Shown: positions 50,301 to 62,300 of the stretch, in pieces | Layout of the letters: each line of letters opens with the position of its first letter | Position numbering within the stretch: position 1 is the first letter of the stretch | The notes under the pieces: model-generated | What the model was told of the DNA's origin: nothing | The model's input: only the letters and a program-made list of their open reading frames with translations | Databases searched by the model: none | DNA from: Hemibagrus wyckioides | Lineage: Eukaryota; Chordata; Actinopteri; Siluriformes; Bagridae | Length of the DNA: 64,000 nucleotides | Direction: 5' to 3' | Assembly (NCBI RefSeq): GCF_019097595.1 | Contig: NC_080734.1 | Span: forward strand, 11,250,392 to 11,314,391 | Made by a program: the position numbers and the translations under genes

Positions 50301-53300
50301 AACATGATGCACCTAAGCTCAACCATGAGTGCCTTAGCTAGCTTAAGTCAAAAAAACTTATCCAAATGAACAATTTCTATTTTTGATTACCAAGAGCATC
50401 TAACATAAAACACATATCCAAAGCATATATGTACGGTGCATATCCTCAGAGTTGAGAATACCTTTACAGTGTTTCAGACAGTCAGTGTGATTGTAGGTGT
50501 TTACCACTAGCTTACCACTGGAGATAAAAGTTTCCATTTTCTCCTTGAAGGGATAGATGTATTCTTGAGGTGATGATAACCACACTCTTTGCACGTCCGT
50601 CTCACAACCTGTATTAAAAAAAACAACATTCAAAAAAAGTCCCTATTTATACGTAGCCTGAGGATCCAATCTGATTAATATTTGACCTTATCCTTATACT
50701 GTGTTACTGTTTTACCATTTCTTGACTATCTGTAACAGTGTAATGCTGTTATTATTATTGTTAATCATTATTATTTAATGGGTGCCAGGGTGGTACAGTG
50801 GGTAGTGTTGCTTTATAGACAGTAAACCCAGTGGTCCCCAGTTATCTCCTGAGCTCATGTTACAGTCTGTGTGGATTTCCTCTGCGTTCTCTAGTATCCT
50901 CCCACCTCCAAAAACATGGCAGTAAGTGATTTGGCTACACTAAATTACCCCTAAGTAAAAATGAGCATGTGAACGTTTACACTGTGACCAGAGATGGACT
51001 GGATTCTGTCTGCCAGAGATCTTGAAACAGTGCCATTCCTAGCAAGATAAATCAGTCACTGAAGATGAATCAAATATTATTTACTTCAAAATGCTTTACG
51101 AACTAGCTGTCAACTTTCATTAAGCTGTCAACTTATAATTAAGCTGTACATTTTGTTTTGCACGACTGCCTTTCATAGCTTATGGTATTCTCAAAGCATG
51201 AGAAAGGCACTTTTTTTCTCTTCAAATAAGCCAGGGGAAGAAGCTGCACCTGTGGTGGAGTCAGAGGTTCAGAGCCTGTTCTGTGGCACTGCTGATGGCG
51301 GCAGCAGATATCTGCCACTCCCCCCTATGGCACCAGGCTGCACCGTTTGTTCATCGTCAGTTCAGTCCAATCCAAGGATCAGAGGGGCCAGACTGCTGTC
51401 CCAGTCATAATAGAGAGCGATGGGAGCCCAGGCCTGCTGGATTCAGTCCATCTGCATCTGTCTCTGATAAGACTACGCATGCCACTGTTTTCATTCAGCA
51501 TTTGTGTAAACTGTGGCGTGACTGGTTATGCAATAAAACCCCCAGGATACAAAGGAAGATTACTTAAGCAATCTTCCAGAATGTAAACAGTGTCGTATGT
51601 CTTTGTGACAAACATTGCTTTGTGACAAACATACCCAGGAATCTGTGTAATAAGTCCATAATGCACTATTAGGCCTGAATGCAAAAATTGCTATATGCTT
51701 AAAAAACTCTGCACACAACAATAAAATTCCCAGATTGACTCATTTTCATATCAGAAATTCCCCATACCACAGAATAGCACAGGAGATAAATGCAGTCAAA
51801 GAGAGAGCGAGCGTAAACTATGTGCTCGGGGCAAACTAACTAAACATGCCATTGAAAAACAAAACAAAATGATATAAAACAAAAAAAGACATGGTTCATT
51901 GCAGGCATGAGGGAGGTTCAAACAGTGAGACAAAGGGGAGATCGTGATGGGCCAGATTTGGCAGTCTCTCAGTCGCCCGATAAGGAGGGCTTGTTGAGAG
52001 CTAAAGAAAAGAATCTCTGACACAAATCTGCACGGCCACACTGAACTGAAGCTGATACAGTGTAACAGGAGAACTGCGGTGCATCTGTGCAGAGATAGAG
52101 AGCGGCCGGCGGGAAGATAAGCTGCTCTTCCCTCAGATTACATAAGAACAGCAGCTCTGCAAGTTTGTGACCCTCAACGACGACATACGCAACAAAGCCT
52201 TGAAATCATACAATAGTAGAAAGCATCAGATGGGCAGGATTAAAGACATATCTAAAAGGCGCCATGGCAAAATCACAAAGACTCCACTTTGTCTAACATG
52301 CACACATCATCTCACACACACAAACACGCGCACACGCGCACACACACACACACTTTAGTGAAAAGACAAGCTCTGTGTTTCACAGTGGTGGATTATGCCA
52401 TATGGCCACGCTACAGAGAGGTAGGATTACATATGGAGCACACTGTAAATAAACTACAATAATGTGGAAGTTAAAGAATAGAAGAAAAATAAATATGCCA
52501 GGCAATTCATATTCAAGTAAGCCTTCAGTCTTAAGATGACTCTGTAATAGCTTGCTTTAATTCTAACATGGCTCTGTAATGACTGTGGGCGATGGCTGAG
52601 AGCCAAACCTGTTGCTGTAAAATGGTTTTCAGTCTATTGTGATTAAAGCAAAGGCACAGGGTTGTAACTTTCCCAGTCTTAGAAAAAGTAGATCACTGTG
52701 AAATACTGACCATGAAAAAAAGCCATCAGAGCCCTGAAACCCCAAAACACAACTGAGACAATGCGAAAACAGGACGAAAGCTGATTGATTACAGGCATAC
52801 TAACAATCTTGATTGCATATTTTAAATACAGTGATTACTGGATCTCACGACAATAGCTAGAACTGTTTACTAAAAACAACCAAAGCATACAACAGCAACC
52901 CCCCCCCCAAAAAAAAAACAACAAAAAAAAACATAGCACATAGTAAGCTTTTAGAGATTTTGTAAGTGCTTGGCATTCACCTTCTAGGTCTTTGCCCAGT
53001 TTTCGGAGCTCTTTGGATAAATCCTCAAACTTAACTTGGGAAGCAAGGAAGACATCCTGAGGCTCAGGCAATGGAAACACACAGTTTTCAGTCCCAGCAT
53101 TCTAAAGAAAGTGAATTATATAAGGAAAAGCAAAATATTGTCCATGTATTTCATGTAAAAACAAGTTTAATAAGAAAAATGCTAAATTTTTTTTACCTTA
53201 TCGAGATTGTGTAGATAGTAAGACACTATGTAATCCATCAGACTTATGCGGTTATCCTGTGGAGGTTTTTTGGCAAATATAATAAATATAGTTGCAGGTC

Positions 53301-56300
53301 ATTTGCTGTAGGTCATGATTATAGACAAACACAATCTGATTAAACTAATTACACAAAAAACAGTAGTATCTTTAAGTCTTTAATGAGCATATTGTCTATC
53401 ATTCAGAGTGTATGCTGGACAAAGTGATTTTAGTAACTTGTAGATGTACTTTTAGCAACAACAATCACTACTACTTTCCTGTGTCTGTCTATAAGACTGG
53501 CATAATGATGAGGATAAATGTTGGACCATTCGTCCATGTTTCAGCTGAATATTTTTCGGATGTCTTGAATGAAGAGCCCTCTTCAAATCATGCCACAGAT
53601 TCTCAATTGGGTTAAGGTTAGGACTGTGCCTTGGCTTTTTCAGTCATTTTTTTGTTGATTTAAGTGTGTGTTTTGGGCCATTGTCTCATTGGTTGCATTA
53701 CACATCCTCCCTAAAACTTGAGGTTATGGACTATTGTCCTGAAAAAGATCTTGATATTGTTTTGAATTCATTTTCCCCTTTATGACTGCAAGGCATCCAG
53801 GCTCTAAGATAGCAAAGCAGCTTGAAACCATGAACATAGCATTGTGCATTTTTGCCAGAGAGGTTAACTTTTGTCTCATCTGTCCACAGAAAATTTTCCC
53901 AGAAGCGCTGTGAAACATCCAGGTGGTTTTGGGCAAACTTGAAACATGCCATAACGTTTCTGTGGACAGGCGTGGTTTCCTTTGTGGTGTCCTTCTAATA
54001 ACACTATTCTTGTTCAGTGCTTTTTGATAGTGAACACTTGAACAAAGACTTTCATGGGTTTTTTTGCAAGTTTTTTCATGTTATCCTTGGGTCCTTTTTC
54101 ATCTTTTTCAGGATTGCCTGTTGTGCTCTGGGTGTGATCTTTGCAGCATGCCTACTCCTAGAGAGAGCATCAATAATCCTGAACTTACAGACATTGTGTC
54201 TTATTGTGGATTGATAAATAGCAGGGTCTTTAGACATATTTTTTTGTTTTAAAGCCTTTTCCAGTTTGGTACATTTCTATAACACATAATCTAAAGTAAA
54301 AACTAAAAGTTGATGGGATCAAGGTATGGGTCATACTAGTCAATTGTCCTTGGTAAGAAAAGATTTATCAGTAACTGACTTTGTGTGTCTTCATTTAAAG
54401 GGAAAAGCACATGCACATCCCAAAATCTCCTTAATCAATCAGGTTTTCTGAAAATCAATACTTTTTCTGAAAATTGTTACTCAGTATGCTGGATAAAGAC
54501 CTGACACTTGTCCCATTAACATAGTGAAACTGTGTGTGTAGCATGGCCAACACTCAAGCTTCTCCTGTGTCTCTATATTATCAGGTGTGCTTGGATCAGG
54601 GATTTAAGAATGTGCAATGGGAATGTATATGTGGATCATATTGTTGGAAAAGCCTACCCTGCTCTTAACGTCTTTGAGTTTGGGGAGAATGTCAAATCCA
54701 AAGCCGTCTGCCTGACCTCGGTGTCTGCTCCCTCCGTTCATGTAGTTCCCGCATGCAAGGACGAGCCCCAGCACCTCTCTTACACTGTCTCTTTCCAGTA
54801 GTCCCTGTTACATGTTAACACATGAATATTAATATTAATATTCCCTCTGTGCCCCTGACATCTGGATACTCTCTGAAGACTAAATTGAAGTTCTTGTTGC
54901 ACTTGTGTACTCTAAGTATAACACTTGAATATATAGATATGTAAAGATATAATCATATCTTTGATATCAATAACAACACTGAAAGCTGCATTTCACCTTG
55001 CACACATGGAGAACCATGTTTGATTTGCGCTGGATTGATGCAACAGCATCAGTGAATGTAGACTGGAAAATGATACATCGTGCTCTTAGAGAGAACTGGG
55101 GAATCAGAGAAAGCTCATACAGGAACCTGGAAGAATTAATACACAGTATAACGTACAGTGGTGTATTGAATTTCACAGTTTCATACCACAGAATAAGCAC
55201 TAAATATTTGGCTGTGTAGCTGCACATTAAATATTGAAATCTTAAAAACATCTGGAAAATAGAATGGATAATTTGTGACAAAAGGACTTGGCAGGTAAAC
55301 TGTCCCTCTGGTACCAATGTGAACTATGGAATGGAACAATCATCATGTAGCAACTGTTCGTGTAGTTTCATAATCACTGACATGTTCCTGTTTTATGTCA
55401 AAAATGGATATGTTACTAATCTCGCTGGTATCTCACTGTTCAGGCTTGTCCAGCAGTCTGACATGCTCTTCATCTGAGGTTTCGTAGTGTTTCCTTATTT
55501 TCGTTAACTCTTCAGGCTGAGCACTCTGAGGACCATAAAAATGCACAGGCATGCAGCTAAGAAAACGAACCTTTTAAAATCACCTCAAAACAGAGCTATT
55601 CAAACATTAAGTTATTAAATTGTGTGTGTGTTTGTGTTTTAATGAGACCACTTATTCCTGTTAACCCCGTGAAAAATACTAATTTACAACGATAAAACAG
55701 CAAGCCACGTCTGGATTAAATGATATGCCAGGTACCACTTTTATGTTGAAGCATATTGCAGATGTTAATAATTTGGTGTAACATAGGCACAACATATCCT
55801 TAGCATAAAAGTAACTGAACTTTTTGCATGTTTTATAGATAACAATGTGTCATAAAGTGTCTGAAACCACATAAACAAGTCTATATGGGATGACTAAACA
55901 ACCCAGCTTGAGTTTAGGCAGTTACATGACTTGCTACTCATATTACTTGCTAGTGAGTTAGTGATTAGTCTTGGAGCTCCAGTCAAAACCAAAGAAGTAA
56001 ACATCATACACCAAAACAAACTGTCTTGGCTGAGCAACTAAATCTGAGGTTTAAATTGAATTTTCACCGTTAATCTAGCCCCAGTTATCAATTTTCGATT
56101 CCCATTAATACGAAAGCTGCCAGTGTAAACACTTCAATAGCATAGCACAGTTTATTGAGGTCTCTGCACACCTAATTCATATACAAATATGAATAGTGGA
56201 AATAACACTTACATTTTCATACAGGGCTTCAAGAGCATCCAGGTCAACCACAGAGTTGTCCATCATCAAAATAGCTATGAGAGGGAAAGATATATGTATT

Positions 56301-59300
56301 ATTTTCTAGATTAGCTCATTTTGCTAATATCTTTCAAGCAAAATGTTTAGATGTCAGTTTTATGAGCGAAGACCATTAAGAACGGTTTGTGGTGTATGAC
56401 CCCAACTATAAACTTATGTTTTAGAGCACAGACTAACACAGGCTGGACCTACTAGTATTCAATTTATATACTGTATACCTTAAAATGGAATATTTTTCAA
56501 TAATAATTCTTCCCTTTTTAATCTTGCTGGTGGTACAAACACTACAATTATATTCCATAAAATTCCTGTTTATAGCCTCTCTGCTAGAAACACTGTAGCG
56601 TGACTGTTAGAACATGCTTTGGCAGCTAGGGGGCAGTATTAACTGAAATGGTATGAAATACAATGCAAACTACTGTGTTGAGGGGAAATGGGACAAGAAA
56701 CGTGGAGAGAGATAAACAGCAAGCTGGATTGGGAAGAAGATGTGTAAAGGAAGAGATTTGTATGGTCAGTATAGTTTGGTGAAGCTTGTTTGTTTTGAAT
56801 TCAGGTATGTCTGGGGTTTTTACTGGAATGTCAACATGTTTAAAAGATTTGCGTCAATGTGTGAGGTCTGAGGCACATGGAAATTCGTCTGGTATTTTGC
56901 AATGTGGAATTTTTTTCTACAATTCTTTTCTGTACTACAGATGAGCCATGCATGACCTCCCGTGCTCCTTAAGTAATAAGAGTGTGAGATTTAGTGAATT
57001 TATTTCGTCTGGTAATGTTGGATTCTTTTAACAGTCTGTGCAGTTTGATGATGTATGATGAAATCTTAGTAAGGTTCCCATGTTCCTCTCTCACACGTGT
57101 CTTAGCACAGGACACACAGTAACACCCTGCAATAAGACACTACTGCTCAGAGACCATACTTGTGATTGGTTTAGTCCATCAGGTTTTTAAATTAAGTCTC
57201 TTTTTTCATTCCATTGTCTGTACCGCTTATCCAATCTATATTGGATAAGCAGGGATCCTGTGCCTATCACAGGAGTCATCAAGGCAGGATACACCCTGGA
57301 CAGAGTGCCAACCCATCACAGAGCACACACATTCACTACAGGCAATTTTAGAGATTCCAGTCATCCTAGAAGCATGTCTTTGGACTGTGGGAGGAAACTG
57401 GAGCACACCCACCAAGCACGGGGAGAATATGCAAACTCCACAAACACAGTGAGCAGGAGCGTGACTTGAACCCAGGACATGTGAGGCAAACGTGCTAACC
57501 ACTAAGCCACCATGCCACCCCAATTCAGCATATTGCTAAAAAATAAAACGACTTTTTGTTTCCAAGGCGGCTGCTAATGATCATGACTAAGAGCAGAGCA
57601 GTGTTGAGAATGCGGGTAATGAATAGCACAACCTAGCTAACTAAATAAAGATAAGGAAAGGCTATGCTATTTAGTAGATTTATTTAGCCTTTATTTAGAA
57701 CTAATTTAGCAGCAGAAAATCCAGTCAATGCTATAGCAAAGAAATTACTATAAGTATACAGAAATTAACTGAATAATTTGTTTCATGTTTTATATATTGA
57801 TTTTGAGGCTACTGTTGTATAGCAGGTGATACTTAAATCATTTGCCAATTATAGAGGAAATCTGTGCAGACTCCAGCAGAGCAGAAACTGTTTTGTTTAT
57901 AATCCATCCTTACATTAGAGAGCTCATGACCTTTTTTGCTTCACTTCTTATACTGCCAAAACCTCTTCCCTGACTACTGATGACTTTGCCACCATCTTTA
58001 TTATGATGTTCTGCCAACTTAATTACCCCATTTTTCCCTTCCCATGTTCCTACACTGCACAATACCCCATACCTTGTTATCATAATCCCATTTTATCCTT
58101 TTTTAGTTCCTGCAGCTTCTCTCGTCTAGAAAATGTAACACTTGCCTGCTGGGTGCCATCCTTCCAGAATACTCTAGCCCATCCTGCCAGACACCACCTG
58201 CATTACTTCCAGCATAAATGACTCCATAGCATCTGCTGATGTACTGACTGCTATCAAGATACTCATGACCAATTATGCCTCCTCCTGCAGAAAGTTTGAC
58301 CAATCCAATCTGCTCTTAAAAGTATTGATTTTCTTTGTGTGTCTGCAATTTGTTCTAAGCAACTTCTTTAAATATAAACAAATAAAATATTATACACACG
58401 TCTACCCCAGAAAATGAATGTGCTGTACACAATCAGATGTCTTTAATCCTTATTCAGAACCTACAAGATCCTAACCCATCTGTCTTCACAGCAGCACATG
58501 TTAAATCTGTTACTGAGAAGCTTCATGCAGCTTTATCAGACAAACTACAGTATCATCTGTATTTGTCTTTGGCCTTTCTGCAGACTTTGACATGGTCGAT
58601 CGCAGGATTCTTCTGTACATCCTCAAGAGTACATGCTCCTTGTAAATAGTGATGGTGGAAGGTTGCTTCATGCCTAAAGGGATGATCATATTAATTGACA
58701 TGAATGGTATCTACATCTGCCCATGCAGATACTCACCTGGTGTCCCACAAGGCTCAGGGCTAAGTCCTTTTTTCTTTTCTTTTTTAATTCTCCTTTAATA
58801 TCAACTCATTGAGGTTGTATCCTTACATCTCAGCATATTTGCAAGACATTTTATCAAACAAAAGGCTGAAATATTGATTGAAAGTAAGATTAAATAAGTC
58901 TTCAATGATGTTCTCAGTTAGGTCTGCTGTTTTATAAAACTCCTTTCATGTACTTCTATTTAATTTTACTTTGTTGGACAGTTAATAACTGGCAATAAAG
59001 CCTAGGCAATGATGACTCGGCTTGTTTTTTATACACAAAACTCTGTAATGGCACCCAGGTGGTGAAATGCACTTCCCCTGGGTAAAGTAATAGCTGAGTC
59101 ACTGCCTTTCGTCAAATGAAACAGTTCATTAAGCAATTGAATGAGCACTAATTAACAACAAAACTCATGACTTGTACTGTTCTTGTCGCTGTAACTTTGC
59201 TGTTGCTTTTAACAACACAACGTGATTGTAAATGATGCAGGAACAGACCTCACATTTCAGAGGAATCACGCTTATATAATTTAGTATGGGGAGAAATAAA

Positions 59301-62300
59301 TGGATTTGGTTAATAACAAATATAAAATATGTTATTAAATATACTGAATTGCAACCAAGTGTAACTGGTCTAATGAAAAAGAGGTGGAATCTTGGCTAAA
59401 ATTTGTTGATGAATCTAACATCTAAGGCCAATGTGGGAAAGACCATGCGGTTATGTAACACTTTCCAAATAAGGCATTTCAGTGCTATTACTCAGACAAG
59501 GCAGTTCAACTAAGCAGAATAAAAGGCATGTAAAACCAAACTCGTGTATTTTTTACTGGATGCTGTCTAAAATCAACTGGTTGACTTGGCTTTTACTCAC
59601 TATCCAGCCCAAACATGAATCCAAGGCCCAAATACATTTGCTTATATTATTTTAAAATGTAGTATTGATGTATCTAGCTGTGTACTTGATTACAGTAGAC
59701 GTCTGAACAATGATTGATGGTTTAATGATGTGGAGGGACTTCTTGTGTTCAGCTGTGTGTGAAAAATATCTCACCCTGCTGTATGTCCTTCATCTCCAGG
59801 TGGAGACTTGAGATTAAGATTCCCACAGCTTGAGAACGTTTGCTGTCCAACACCTTAATGATCTGAATGGACAGAAAGGCCAAAAGACACTTAATTTATC
59901 ATCTGTCTTAGAGCTGAGGGAAAATAAAAAACTTTTTAGGCAAGACTGGGGACAGCTAATAATTACAAATGGAAAAAGAGTAAGAGTGTGTCCAAGAGTA
60001 ACAGTACTGTAATTATCTTTAATAAACTCTTAAATGATGTGGCAAGAATCTGTGTTTTTATCCCAACATAATTACATGTGTCAGTTTCAGAAACAGCAAT
60101 TGTGGCCTCCAGTTTTTTAAGACAAAAAATGTCTCTCACTAAAATTTATTCTGCCTGAAATAGGAAACATCAAGTCATTTAGCCATTAAAATCTGATTAA
60201 CAGCAAAACAGTGAAACCATACTGTTAGCTTGAACCTAAAATAAAAGCAAAAACTGTTGAGTGTTTTCTGTAAAGACTAAACTAAACCCAAGCAGAGACA
60301 GTCAGCGTCACTAGCACTGAAAATGATGATGAGGATAATGTAAACAGTTTTTACACTTAATATACAAAAGCTTTTATACCCAAACTTTAAGACACACACG
60401 TGTTCACTTGTTTCAGAATAGAAATGAACATTATTAACACTCAGTGTAGTTGCTGGAGGCTTTAATAGCCAAAAACCCTATGATATCACTTTGAGGGTGA
60501 AGGCTCTTGCTAATAAACACAATCTGTACAATATAATAGTTATCCTAATGTTAGCGAGTTTGTTGATGGACTTGGCTACAATATAAAAGCCTAATTAACT
60601 AGATTAGGTGCATTTTATAGCCTTTTTGTAACACTTGCCTAGCTTGTTAGAGGCTCTTTTAACTAGTTGCTACTGCTGGGCAAGATTAGCACAGTGCTTT
60701 ATTTGTGTACGTCATCTTGCTAAATAAGGTTGTGACAATTCACTTTTTTGATATTTAAGGATGCAAATAGTTGTACAGAGTGGTCAGACGATCTTCATTC
60801 TAAAACTTCAAGCCAACTTAAAAACATAGAAACATGCTTATGAGGCTTGTAAATTACAGAGAGCTCTATAAATACTGCTGACTGATTATGATGTAAATGT
60901 TATTCAACCATATAAAGTGCCCTTCAACCACTGTTATCCTGATGACTAGTGAGGAGTTTATACCTTCTTGGCTTTGGCTGTCTTGTCGTAGGCCTCAGAT
61001 AGGGGTTTCCTTTTGGCGGGTGATGCCATTTTAGCAAACAACTCAGCAAACTCATTAGTATTTATTATGGCCAGCTCGTTCAGTGTGCTCCACAGTGTAT
61101 CATTTCTAGGAGAAGAGACAGAGATGAAGACAGACATCCAGACACCACCAAGGTTTGGTTTCTATATGCCATTCTCCCACCCACTGTTTTATCATAATCC
61201 TGAGTAATTTAGGGTTTTTCTTCTCATTGCAAAAGGCTAGAAAAAGACTCAGTTTTCACACTTCAAAGTCAGCATGCAGGCAGGCTACCAAATACTAAGC
61301 AAATGCAAAAACTAATGGAAACACACCATTACTGTTTCTGGGTAACCATGCCTGAAAACACATAAAATCAGTAGGAGGTCAAATACTAGTGCTCTGCTTT
61401 GCTAAACTTTTGCTCCCATGAAAACAATTATAGAGCCAGCAAGGCGCTGCAAGGCTAAGCTTGACTGGGTTCAGCTTTGGCTTGCTGGTTGCTCAGTGAG
61501 GGAAGAAGGCTTTTAAGAAGAGTCAAATAACAGTGCAGCAGCAGTGTGAGACCCTGGAAACAGGATCCCACAGAAATCCACACCACCGCTAGAGGTCCTG
61601 GAAGGCCTGCTGGCCCCAAAGACAGACCTCAGGCTGCTGTGGTTAAACTTATACCGTCCCGATGTCTGATCAGGAAGTCTTGAAAATATCTTTTTCCTGC
61701 TTTCACACATCTTTCTATGAAGGGATTTATGATTTTTGCAATGGAAAAATAATGTAATGGTGAACTCAGGCTAACCAAAAAAAAATCAGCATTACAATAA
61801 TGCAGTATAGCTGGTGTTCATTGGGTACAGAACAAAAACCTTAAGGAGTCTGTTTGCAGCTCAAAGTTTTTATATTGTCGCTTACATCAGTGTATTTCCC
61901 TTCCATGATGAGTTCCATAAAGTAAAACTACTTTAGTAAGCTAAAAATCCTTATTTATGTTTCTCATGTGTGTGTTGGTGATGGGACTGCTCAAGTGCTA
62001 CCTGCTGTCTTGAATCTGTATCCGTGTCCAGTAGAGTGGCTTCATTGGACAGACGGGTTCCACTCTTGGCTTTCTTTGTGGTCTCTCCTCAGCTCTAGAG
62101 AGAAACAATCCACCTCCAGTGGGAGGGGAGGGCACAGGGCCTGGTATGGGTGGGGTAGGAGAAAGACCAGCATTGATTATTGGTGGAGGTGGTGGTGGAG
62201 GGGGTGGACCACTGGCTTGTGTGAGTGGTGGGCACTCGTCTGACTGAGCAGGTTTTGAATTACTCTCAGAAGGACCAGGCAGCGATGGTGAAGGATTTGA

